From the NCBI GenBank assembly GCA_965237985.1, contig OZ250161.1, positions 310,001-374,000 of the forward strand: a DNA stretch of 64,000 nt, in the 5' to 3' direction. Of this stretch, positions 56,566 to 64,000 are shown one piece after another. Origin of the DNA: G965212025 sp965237985 (GTDB lineage Bacteria > Pseudomonadota > Gammaproteobacteria > Poriferisulfidales > Oxydemutatoraceae). The notes beneath the pieces were generated by a model. That model saw nothing but the letters and a program-made list of their open reading frames with translations. It did no database searches and was not told the DNA's origin. The translations under genes and the position numbers were made by a program. The number at the start of each line of letters is the position of its first letter. Positions within the stretch are counted from its first letter, which is position 1.

Positions 56566-57512
56566 AGTTCTGTCTCCATTGGGATTTTAAAAGTTACGAT
56601 GTATTCACTGGCATTCAGACTGTGGCTTATGCTGGAACGACCGCCGAAAACCATTGACAAGAGATTTTCAATACGCTGGCGTGTCTGTTGATTCCCGTGC
56701 GCATGTTTTGTGGGAAGCTGTCCTGCCGGGTTGCGAATTTCAAAGCATAGCCACACATCGTGTTTGTGTATGGAAACAAAAATTGTGCCGGTGCCGACAC
56801 AGCTTTCCACCCCATGGTAAACGGCGTTTTCCAGGAGTGGTTGCAACAACATTGCTGGAACACGGGTTTCCAGTGCTACCTGGGGGTCAATCTTCCAGAC
56901 GACTTTGAGCTTTTCGTTTAGTCGGATTTTTTCAATTTTCAAATAAAGCTTCGCTGTTTCCAGTTCTTCCTTGAGGCTGATTATGTGGTTTTGTTTCATC
57001 ACGACGCGGAACAGTTCTGCCAGCTGATGGAGATTAGCTTCGGCAAGTTTCGGGTGTGTGTGTAGTAGACAAACGGTAGTGTTTAGACTGTTGAAAAGAA
57101 AATGGTGGCGAAGGTACCTCCAGCATTCATTGTTTTTTTCCAGCTTCTTTATCCGCTCGTGCTGGGTGAGGAAGACAAAAGCCGGAATGAAGAAAGCAGC
57201 AGAGAAAAAAAGCAGGCTTGCACTTCCTTCGAGCTTGTGGTCGAGGTCGAAGAAACTGTATCCCAACAGAACCCCCCAGGCGATATTGGCAATGCTGCAA
57301 AGTATTGCGGGAAACGGGTTTGGGTAGAATGGTCTGGCACTGTCCGAGTGTTTTTTGCAGTGGCACCAGATCCAGGCATTGCAAAACGCCAGGAACTGAA
57401 AAAACAGGAAAAGCTGAGCGGTAGAAACCCGGGTATCGTTTCCGAAAGCTATGAGGAAGACTAAAGCACTTTGTGCCGCAATAGAGAAGACAGCCGTTTC
57501 AAAAATTTTCAC
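56562..57512 (-). CDS. algZ: LytS/AlgZ-type sensor histidine kinase
   Basis: A 316-residue membrane kinase. Four hydrophobic segments occupy the first about 130 residues; the His_kinase domain follows with LRHHFLFNSLNTT (phospho-His) and an ATPase region including LLQPLLENAVYHGVE. The N-box Asn is present. There is no extracellular sensor domain. It pairs with the LytTR regulator downstream; the four-base overlap supports coupling. Confidence 0.88.
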   Translation of the reverse strand: MKIFETAVFSIAAQSALVFLIAFGNDTRVSTAQLFLFFQFLAFCNAWIWCHCKKHSDSARPFYPNPFPAILCSIANIAWGVLLGYSFFDLDHKLEGSASLLFFSAAFFIPAFVFLTQHERIKKLEKNNECWRYLRHHFLFNSLNTTVCLLHTHPKLAEANLHQLAELFRVVMKQNHIISLKEELETAKLYLKIEKIRLNEKLKVVWKIDPQVALETRVPAMLLQPLLENAVYHGVESCVGTGTIFVSIHKHDVWLCFEIRNPAGQLPTKHAHGNQQTRQRIENLLSMVFGGRSSISHSLNASEYIVTFKIPMETEL

Positions 57513-57790
57513 CCATGCCGCCGATGGTTTTCCTGGAGCGTTTCCATATATTTGATATTTTCTGTCTGCTCATGACTGGTTCTCTAGCAGAAAACTTTCG
57601 TGAATTGTCATTTAGGTGCATCAACAGTTAAAAAACATGAGTTTCTCAATCTCCATGTGAATTTTTAGTTTGTCAGGAAGGCGCCCAAATGGTCCCGCTT
57701 TCCAATTCCTGTATTTTGTGAATGCCGGTTTATCGGCGTGACTTTTGTAAAATGAGCGGCCACGACAATGTTTTGTTGTGCCAGGAAAAT
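57513..57790. other. Divergent intergenic region algZ-ftsK
   Basis: About 280 bp between divergent genes, AT-rich near 57540-57660, so it should hold promoters in both directions. No hexamer pair is convincing. Confidence 0.35.
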
Positions 57791-60064
57791 ATGAGACCAA
57801 AAAAAACTTCAGAAACGAAAAAGCCAGTACTTTACCGGGTGCATGCTCGTGGGATAGCGACTTTTGTGTTTTTTGCTTTGTTTGCGTTTCTGCTGGTTTC
57901 TCTGGTCAGCTTTAATGCCGCTGACCCCTCATGGGCTAACGTAGGTGCTGAGCATCCGGTTGCAAATCAGTTTGGGGAAGTTGGCGCCTGGGTTGCCTAT
58001 ACCCTGTTTTTTCTGGGTGGATATGCGGCGTTTTTGTTGCCGCTGATCTTGGTCTATTTTGGCTTCAAGCTTCGCCAATCAACCCAGCAGGAACCGCCGG
58101 GATGGCAACTCCAGGTGATGCGCTCCATCGGTTTTGGCCTGTTGCTGTTTGCCGTCTGTGGATTGGCGACTGTACATTTTCATTCGGAAAGTATGCCGGC
58201 AGGAGCCGGAGGGCTGAGTGGGGGATACATTGCGCGGGCTTTTGTGAATTACTTCAATATCGTGGGGGCCACCATTGCTTTACTGACGGTGGCGATTGGA
58301 GCGATACAGATGTTGTGTCGCCCGCCGTGGTTGAGGACAGCGGAACAGATTGGTGGTTTTGTTCTGGGCGTCCCTGGTGCGGTGCGGTGCTTTATTCACG
58401 AGCAGCGTGAAAAACGCAAAGGCAAACAGGCAGGTGTGCGCATGCAGGAGAAAGTGAAAAGCCGCTGGCTACGCCAGAAAAACCGCAAGGCCCCGAAAAT
58501 TTTGCCTAGGCTTGACGAACCTGCGTCTTCACGGCAGTCGCGCAACGTCGCACAAAAAGACCTTTTCGAGGGCGTTGCCACTGAGCCCTATCAGATTCCC
58601 AATGTCAGTGTCCTTGACCCGCCATTCGACGAGGCGCCGTCATGTTCAAATGAGTCATTACAGGCAATGGCGAAACAGCTGGAATCGAAATTGTCTGATT
58701 TCAAGATTGAAGCTCAAGTCATGGAAATCTGTCCAGGCCCCGTGATTACCCGCTTCGAATTGCTTCCGGCTGCAGGCGTCAAAGTCAGCAGCATCACGGC
58801 ATTGGAAAAAGACCTTGCCAGGGCGCTTTCCGTAGCCAGTGTGCGTGTGGTGGATGTGATTCCTGGGAAACCGTACGTTGGGATTGAAGTACCGGCCGAG
58901 GAGCGGAAAACGATCAGTCTTTCGGAACTGTTGCAGTCTGATGCTTACAACCGTTCCACCAGCAGACTGACTCTGGCTCTGGGAAAGGATGTGGCTGGTT
59001 CCCCGGTGCTTGCGGACCTTGCGAAAATGCCCCACCTGTTGGTCGCGGGCACGACCGGCTCTGGCAAATCGGTTGCCATTCACGCCATGCTCATGAGCCT
59101 GCTTTTCAAGGCGAGTGCCCGGGAAATCCGGCTGGTGCTGGTCGATCCCAAGCTCTTGGAATTGAAAGTGTACGACGGGATTCCACATTTGCTGACACCC
59201 GTGATCACCGATATGGAGCTGGCGGTGAATGCTTTGCGTTGGGCGATGGAAGAAATGGAGAACCGTTATCGCATCATGGCTGAGCTGGGGGTGCGCAATA
59301 TCAATGCCTTTAACCGACAAGTCGCAGAAGCGGAGCGGACCGGGGAACCTCTGCGCCAACCCCGCAAAGATGGTGGGGCGTCGGGTGCAGTTTTGGTGCA
59401 CATGCCTTATGTGGTGGTGGTTATCGACGAATTCGCCGACATGATGCAGATTGTTGGCAAGCGGGTTGAAACTCTGATCACCCGTCTGTCACAGAAAGCG
59501 CGTGCTGCAGGCGTTCACTTGATACTTGCCACGCAGCGCCCTTCTGTCAATGTCATTACCGGTTTGATAAAAGCCAATATTCCAGTGCGCATTGCTTTCC
59601 AGGTGTCTTCAAGTGTGGACTCGAGAACCATTCTGGATCAGTCCGGAGCTCAGCAGTTACTCGGGCGCGGCGACATGCTGTTTTTAACCCCCGGGGTACA
59701 AATTCCCAAACGTGTGCACGGCGCCTATGTTTCGTCTCGTGAAGTTGCCCGCGTTACGGAGTTTCTGTCCCGCCAGAAAGGCCCTGATCATGACATCAAT
59801 ATTTTGCATGCGGCAAGGCCGGAAAGTTCTGTGAAGGGGCGCACGGGGTCGAGCGGCGCAGGCGATGACGAGCTTTACGAAGAAGCCGTGCGAGTCGTGA
59901 TTGAAACCCGCCGTGCTTCAGTTTCGCATGTCCAACGCCGTCTCAGAATTGGCTATAACCGGGCTGCAAATGTGGTGGAGAAAATGGAAGCGGAAGGCAT
60001 TGTGAGCGAGGTCAAGGACAACGGCCAACGTGAAGTGTTGGTGTCGCCGCCAGATACGGAATAG
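57791..60064 (+). CDS. ftsK: DNA translocase FtsK
   Basis: A 757-residue divisome DNA pump. Four N-terminal membrane helices (about residues 20-190), a short linker, then the RecA-like motor: Walker A GTTGSGKSV (about residue 420), Walker B VVVIDEFADMM (about 540), TQRPSVNVITGLIKANIP, and the C-terminal gamma winged helix YEEAVRVVIETRRASVS to VEKMEAEGIVS that reads KOPS. ATG 57791 gives the usual basic N-terminus; an in-frame ATG at 57722 is an alternative. Its last bases (ACGGAATAGTGCA) also appear inside the lolA repeat array. Confidence 0.96.
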   Translation: MRPKKTSETKKPVLYRVHARGIATFVFFALFAFLLVSLVSFNAADPSWANVGAEHPVANQFGEVGAWVAYTLFFLGGYAAFLLPLILVYFGFKLRQSTQQEPPGWQLQVMRSIGFGLLLFAVCGLATVHFHSESMPAGAGGLSGGYIARAFVNYFNIVGATIALLTVAIGAIQMLCRPPWLRTAEQIGGFVLGVPGAVRCFIHEQREKRKGKQAGVRMQEKVKSRWLRQKNRKAPKILPRLDEPASSRQSRNVAQKDLFEGVATEPYQIPNVSVLDPPFDEAPSCSNESLQAMAKQLESKLSDFKIEAQVMEICPGPVITRFELLPAAGVKVSSITALEKDLARALSVASVRVVDVIPGKPYVGIEVPAEERKTISLSELLQSDAYNRSTSRLTLALGKDVAGSPVLADLAKMPHLLVAGTTGSGKSVAIHAMLMSLLFKASAREIRLVLVDPKLLELKVYDGIPHLLTPVITDMELAVNALRWAMEEMENRYRIMAELGVRNINAFNRQVAEAERTGEPLRQPRKDGGASGAVLVHMPYVVVVIDEFADMMQIVGKRVETLITRLSQKARAAGVHLILATQRPSVNVITGLIKANIPVRIAFQVSSSVDSRTILDQSGAQQLLGRGDMLFLTPGVQIPKRVHGAYVSSREVARVTEFLSRQKGPDHDINILHAARPESSVKGRTGSSGAGDDELYEEAVRVVIETRRASVSHVQRRLRIGYNRAANVVEKMEAEGIVSEVKDNGQREVLVSPPDTE

Positions 60065-60336
60065 TGCACGGGGAAAGATGCGGCGGGTGAGGTCAAGGTC
60101 ACGGAATAGTGCACTGCCTGCGAAATGGGCATGAAGAGCCGTGCACGGGGAAAGATGCGGCGGGTGAGGTCAAGGTCAGTCAGTGACCAGGTTGAAAGTC
60201 TGATGCCGCTACTGCCTGCGAAATGGGCATGAAGAGCCGTGCACGGGGAAAGATGCGGCGGGTGAGGTCAAGGTCAGTCAGTGACCAGGTTGAAAGTCTG
60301 ATGCCGCTACTGCCTGCGAAATGGGCATGAAGAGTC
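60064..60336 (+). repeat. Tandem 98-bp repeats between ftsK and lolA
   Basis: GTGCACGGGG begins units at 60064 (77 bp, with an internal deletion and a copy of the ftsK end), 60141 (98 bp) and 60239 (98 bp); the next unit boundary, at 60337, is the lolA start GTG itself. The two full units are identical. Each unit carries the bases just upstream of lolA and ends at a GTG, so the lolA leader and start codon have been multiplied. Confidence 0.93.
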
Positions 60337-60990
60337 GTGCGAATTAGCGGCTGCGTTTTCTGCTTTATCCTGCTTGCTTGCGCTTTGCCCTGCCAGGCGC
60401 AGGAAAGCGAGGCAGAACAGAAGCTGCTTGAATTGCTGAACTTTGATACTTTTTCAGCGGCTTTTGCGCAAAGACTTTTCAGCGAGAGACTGGAGATAAT
60501 TGAGAGCTCGCGTGGGTTGGTATGGATCAGCAGGCCGCGCATGTTTCGTTGGGAATATTCTTCACCCACCCAGCAGATTCTCGTTTCCAACGGGCAGGAA
60601 CTCATCAATTACGATCCAGACCTCAAACAGGCATCCGTTTCTCCTTTGGCTGACGCCATGGGGCATTTGCCAATGATTTTGTTGTTGGGGAAGGGGGTCC
60701 CCCGTGAGTACTACTCAGTGCAGTTTCAGTCCCGAAGCGATGGCTTAGATTGGTTGATTTTGAGTCCCCGTGGAGGCGATTCCGATTTTGTCCGGTTGCG
60801 CTTGGCTTACCGAGGCAAGGCGATCAAACGCATGGAACTGATAGACCAGCTTTCGCAAAAATCTGTGATTGATTTTTTTGCACAGAAGTTTGACAGAACA
60901 ATCGACCCTTCGGTTTTCCGCCTGTATTTACCACCAGATGTTGACGTGGCAGGTGGTTTTTCCGTGCCTCAGCAAAGCACTCCCCATTAG
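60337..60990 (+). CDS. lolA: Outer-membrane lipoprotein carrier protein
   Basis: A 217-residue periplasmic lipoprotein carrier. The signal peptide is short (MRISGCVFCFILLACALPCQA). The mature part has SERLEIIESSRGLVWISRPRMFRWEY and FSERL; ISNGQELINYDPDLKQ resembles LolA. Start is GTG 60337, at the end of the tandem repeat. Upstream repeat copies give GTG-CAC frames that stop after nine codons. The order ftsK-lolA-rarA is the common one. Confidence 0.92.
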   Translation: MRISGCVFCFILLACALPCQAQESEAEQKLLELLNFDTFSAAFAQRLFSERLEIIESSRGLVWISRPRMFRWEYSSPTQQILVSNGQELINYDPDLKQASVSPLADAMGHLPMILLLGKGVPREYYSVQFQSRSDGLDWLILSPRGGDSDFVRLRLAYRGKAIKRMELIDQLSQKSVIDFFAQKFDRTIDPSVFRLYLPPDVDVAGGFSVPQQSTPH

Positions 60991-60994
60991 ACAG

Positions 60995-62326
60995 ATGGTA
61001 GCCTTGAGAGACGAAACAGCGAGAAAGACTGGAAGAAACATGAAGTATCCGCTTGCTGCCAGGGTGCGACCGAGGGTGCTCGCTGACATCCTGGGACAGG
61101 AACATTTGCTGGGTTTTGGCAAGTTGCTTGCCAATGTGGCTGCTACTCGGAAATTGCATTCCATGATTCTCTGGGGGCCGCCAGGATGTGGCAAAACAAC
61201 TTTGGCAAGAGTTTTGTGCAATGAATGCGGGGTGGCTTTCAAGACCTTTTCCGCCGTGTCTGCCAGCGTGAAAGACATCCGTGAAGCGGGGCAGGCTGGG
61301 GCCGGTCAATTGACTTTAACGCAGAGCGTAGTGTTCATGGATGAGGTACACCGCTTCAACAAGGCGCAGCAGGACGCGTTCTTGCCTTATGTTGAAAACG
61401 GAGATTTTTTTCTGCTGGGTGCCACCACGGAAAACCCTTCGTTCACGTTGAACAATGCTTTGCTTTCCAGGGTGCGGGTTTATGTGCTGGAACCTCTGGG
61501 GAATGAAACCTTGCTTGCCATTCTGGGTCGTGCAATGGAACAGGATGCGGTGCTTGCGAAGGTGGTTCTGGCCGAACGATCGCGTCGCATCATCGCCGAA
61601 GCGGCTGATGGAGATGCCAGAAAGGCATTGAATTTACTGGAGCAGGCCGTGCTGACAACGACACCCGATCGCGACGGAGTCAGGACGGTCAGTGAAAAAA
61701 CCATTGCCTTGCTGGTGGCACAGAATGTGCGGCGTTTTGACCGTGGCGGGGATATTTTCTTTGACCAGATTTCTGCGCTGCACAAATCCATTCGTGGCAG
61801 TGATCCAGATGCTTCCCTGTATTGGCTGGCAAGAATGCTGGATGGGGGTTGTGACCCGCTCTACATCGCTCGTCGCCTGGTACGCATCGCCAACGAAGAT
61901 GTCGGAAACGCCGATCCGCAGGCCTGGTCTGTGGCTTTGAACGCCTGGTTGTGCTACGAGCGTCTGGGAAGTCCCGAAGGGGAGCTTGGCATCGCGCAGG
62001 CGGCTTTGTATCTGGCATGTGCCCCGAAAAGCAATGCCGTTCACGTGGCTTTCAAGACTGTGATGTCTGAAGTCAAAGCGCAGAAATCACTGCCGGTGCC
62101 ATTGCATTTGCGCAATGCCCCAACGGAGTTGCTGCGTTCTTTAGGGCATGGCAAGACTTACCGCTACGCCCACGATGAACCAGACGCTTTTGCAGCAGGG
62201 GAAAGATATTTTCCCGATGGCGTGCCCGAAACTATGTATTACAAGCCGACGAATCGCGGCTGGGAAGCATATTTCAGGGAGCGGCTGGAATACCTGGATA
62301 GTTTGACGAGAAAGCGAGGAGGTTGA
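60995..62326 (+). CDS. rarA: Replication-associated recombination protein A
   Basis: A 443-residue AAA+ ATPase (MgsA/RarA/WRNIP1). Walker A GPPGCGKTT, Walker B VVFMDEVHRFNKAQQDAFLP, sensor ATTENPSFTLNNALLSR and the C-terminal RIANEDVGNADPQAW and AYFRERLEYL segments. Start ATG 60995 is four bases after the lolA stop; ATG 61040 (with GGAAG upstream) is nearly as good. It acts at stalled forks. Confidence 0.95.
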   Translation: MVALRDETARKTGRNMKYPLAARVRPRVLADILGQEHLLGFGKLLANVAATRKLHSMILWGPPGCGKTTLARVLCNECGVAFKTFSAVSASVKDIREAGQAGAGQLTLTQSVVFMDEVHRFNKAQQDAFLPYVENGDFFLLGATTENPSFTLNNALLSRVRVYVLEPLGNETLLAILGRAMEQDAVLAKVVLAERSRRIIAEAADGDARKALNLLEQAVLTTTPDRDGVRTVSEKTIALLVAQNVRRFDRGGDIFFDQISALHKSIRGSDPDASLYWLARMLDGGCDPLYIARRLVRIANEDVGNADPQAWSVALNAWLCYERLGSPEGELGIAQAALYLACAPKSNAVHVAFKTVMSEVKAQKSLPVPLHLRNAPTELLRSLGHGKTYRYAHDEPDAFAAGERYFPDGVPETMYYKPTNRGWEAYFRERLEYLDSLTRKRGG

Positions 62327-62382
62327 TATTGGGAGGGGGTTGTATGAGGGTTTCGACAAAAGCCGGAGTGTAGGGCGTTTTA

Positions 62383-62682
62383 GTGCTAGAGTGTCAGTTC
62401 GTGGATGAATTAAAAATATCTCATGCCTTTGTCGAGCGCATGCTGGATTGTTTGCGGGAGCACGACCAGCAATGCCGAGATCCCTTGGTTGCCGCGCAGT
62501 ATTTGTCTGCGCTTTGTGCCTTGCTGGTCGCGAAAAACACGCCTTCCGAGGTCGAGGCACGCAGCTTGTTGCAACAGCTTTATGCTTTCATGGAGCAGGT
62601 CTGCGGGGCTGAAAGTACCTCGCCGGAGCCTTCCGGAGAGGCTTTTGGAATGTGGTATCCGTCGGGGGACGACGGCGCTTAG
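62383..62682 (+). CDS. Hypothetical protein
   Basis: A 99-residue frame from GTG 62383. The product is soluble and largely helical (ISHAFVERMLDCLREHDQQ, AQYLSALCALLVA, LLQQLYAFMEQV), with a short acidic tail. I do not recognise it. It overlaps the convergent gene's end by four bases, suggesting compact coding at this junction. Confidence 0.5.
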   Translation: MLECQFVDELKISHAFVERMLDCLREHDQQCRDPLVAAQYLSALCALLVAKNTPSEVEARSLLQQLYAFMEQVCGAESTSPEPSGEAFGMWYPSGDDGA

Positions 62683-62897
62683 AGATGCCCGCTGAAGGCC
62701 AGAATCAGCAGGACAACAATCAGCCCGCTCGCGGTCAGCAGAAACAGGGATAGTGCCCGCTTGTGCCGAAACAATGCCATGCCTGCGAGCAACAGAAGTA
62801 AGGCAATGAGCGCTGCTATCAGGGGCGGGCGCAAAATATCCTGCCAGACATGGAACCGCCTGCCGACGTTAAAAGTGCCTTGTCTGCTTTCAGGCAT
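62679..62897 (-). CDS. Small membrane protein
   Basis: A 72-residue protein with two hydrophobic helices (LIAALIALLLLLAGMALF and LSLFLLTASGLIVVLLILAF) separated by RHKRA, a plausible hairpin with positive loop inside. Family unknown. It lies downstream of ygfZ on the minus strand, probably in one transcript. Confidence 0.55.
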   Translation of the reverse strand: MPESRQGTFNVGRRFHVWQDILRPPLIAALIALLLLLAGMALFRHKRALSLFLLTASGLIVVLLILAFSGHL

Positions 62898-62983
62898 TGC
62901 CTGAAGCGGCCAAGGATGTGTATGGAAAGAAACTGGTTTGTCACGAAGCAGTAATCATTTGAAACTTTTTCCGGGCGGCATTG

Positions 62984-64000
62984 TCAGGACCCCGGTTCTG
63001 CTTCAACTGGCTGAAGCCAAGGGCAGATTTCCAGGAGAGAACCGTCGACGCTGCCCAGACGGCCGGTACCGCCTCCGGCAATCCGCAAAGCAGCCAGACC
63101 CAGCCAACCATTTCCAGCCGGGACAGGGCAGGAGTCGATGATTTCTCCGCAGGGCTGTTCGTTATGCCATTTGCGGACAAACACTTTGGTTCCCGGAAGC
63201 ATTTCCTGCTTATCCGTGCTTCGTACCAGACAGGCACGTTGCTTGGCTTTGCCGCGGTAATGGGTCCGTGCGATAATTTCCTGTCCGGGAAAGCAACCTT
63301 TGGAAAAGCTGACCACTCCCAACCAGTCCAGGTTGAGGGATTGCGGCAGGAATCGCTCAGTGTTTGCTGCACTGATCATGGGGTAACCATTGCAGAGTTC
63401 GTGCATTCTCCAAAGACCCGGATCAGCGGATCTTGCATCCTGCAAAAGCGTGTTTTGCAAGGCAGTGAAATGCGCGGCGTCTGCGTATATTTCAAAGCGT
63501 GGGCAGTCACTGCCGGCGGTTCGGATCAAAACATGATTTTCTGTACAGCACTGCTCGCCAGGTTGAGCTGGAGCACTTCCAAAGTGCTTGCGCACGACAT
63601 CGTCGCAGTTTCTGCCCATGACTCCGAGGCATTTGAAAGTTGTAGCTTCCAAGGTTACACGAGAGCGCATGACGAAGATTGACAAACGTTTGCGAACGGT
63701 TTCCGAAAGTTTGTTTTCCAAGCTGAAAAAATAATCGCCGCCGAAAACAAAAACCCGTCCGAGCGCGATGATTCGTCCTTTTGGATTGCAATACCCGGAA
63801 TATCCGGAATGTGAACTGTCAACTTTCAGCAAGTCATTCGTGAATTGCCGGTTCAGAAAATCACCGGTGTCTTCGCCGTGAAAGCGGGTGACCCCAAGCC
63901 AGGGAAATTGGCAAAAAACAGTGCCGTCCGGACAAGGAACATCTTTCTGGAAAAAAGTGTCCGTCTGGCGGTGTTTCGTTGTGGTTGCGGATTCTTTCGT
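62984..64000 (-). CDS. ygfZ: YgfZ-type folate-binding protein, partial
   Basis: The frame runs from TGA at 62984 to the right edge without a stop; the start lies outside. Visible are the N-terminal RFHGEDTGDFLNRQFTNDLL, SGYCNPKGRIIAL and the family signature KGCFPGQEIIARTHYRG with its Cys. YgfZ is a GcvT-related folate protein that helps maintain iron-sulphur enzymes, including MiaB. An internal TTG at 63832 gives an apparent start but would cut off conserved residues. Confidence 0.93.
   Translation of the reverse strand, partial: TKESATTTKHRQTDTFFQKDVPCPDGTVFCQFPWLGVTRFHGEDTGDFLNRQFTNDLLKVDSSHSGYSGYCNPKGRIIALGRVFVFGGDYFFSLENKLSETVRKRLSIFVMRSRVTLEATTFKCLGVMGRNCDDVVRKHFGSAPAQPGEQCCTENHVLIRTAGSDCPRFEIYADAAHFTALQNTLLQDARSADPGLWRMHELCNGYPMISAANTERFLPQSLNLDWLGVVSFSKGCFPGQEIIARTHYRGKAKQRACLVRSTDKQEMLPGTKVFVRKWHNEQPCGEIIDSCPVPAGNGWLGLAALRIAGGGTGRLGSVDGSLLEICPWLQPVEAEPGS

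Overview
The window reads as a gammaproteobacterial chromosome of roughly 50% GC. Evidence is the lnt-leuS-lptE-holA-proA-nadD-rsfS block, ftsK-lolA-rarA, an LPS heptose pathway (hldE, waaF), lipB-lipA, an AlgZ/AlgR-like LytTR pair and YgfZ. The genus cannot be named from this sequence. Long gene-free stretches, several broken genes and repeated tandem duplications suggest a genome that is decaying or in flux.

Layout. 1-2.8 kb: a partial unknown gene at the left edge, then about 2.4 kb without a recognisable gene but with repeats. 2.8-20 kb: a methylated-amine / gamma-glutamyl-amide region in two blocks. Block 1 is an FAD oxidoreductase, a glutamine-synthetase-like ligase, the three N-methylglutamate synthase subunits (mgsABC), a small unknown protein, an Amt transporter and a 68-residue membrane protein. 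Block 2 is the four N-methylglutamate dehydrogenase subunits (mgdABCD, a sarcosine-oxidase-like complex) followed by gamma-glutamylmethylamide synthetase (gmaS). An AT-richer BRCT gene lies between the blocks. 20-25 kb: a decayed defence-like patch (AAA ATPase with a 3' frameshift, PIN nuclease with two in-frame stops, shattered SIR2 gene) and an unknown 395-residue protein. 25.6-28.4 kb: a RimB-RimK fusion, a LigT-like phosphodiesterase and an LprI-like protein. 28.4-43.8 kb: lnt preceded by five extra copies of its own 5' end, then leuS, lptE, a reversed hydroxyacid dehydrogenase, holA, proA, nadD, rsfS and yhdP. 44-48 kb: a ferric-iron ABC importer on the minus strand with a Fur-like operator. 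49-55 kb: ilvE-hldE-waaF-lipB-lipA behind a perfect 234-bp tandem duplication. 55.8-64 kb: algR/algZ-like genes, ftsK, lolA, rarA, two small genes and ygfZ running off the right edge.

How the genes work together. Amt could import (methyl)ammonium. GmaS would join methylamine to glutamate, MgsABC would make N-methylglutamate, and MgdABCD would oxidise it, returning glutamate and a one-carbon unit. The extra ligase and FAD oxidoreductase next to mgsABC suggest a second substrate branch (inference).

The most unusual signal is repeated tandem duplication at gene 5' ends: lnt (six copies of a 251-bp unit), lolA (98-bp units), mgsA (107 bp including the start codon), a 234-bp unit upstream of ilvE, and an in-frame 18-bp duplication at the start of the AAA ATPase. 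Coordinates include stop codons. All functions are inferred from motifs and context by reading alone.
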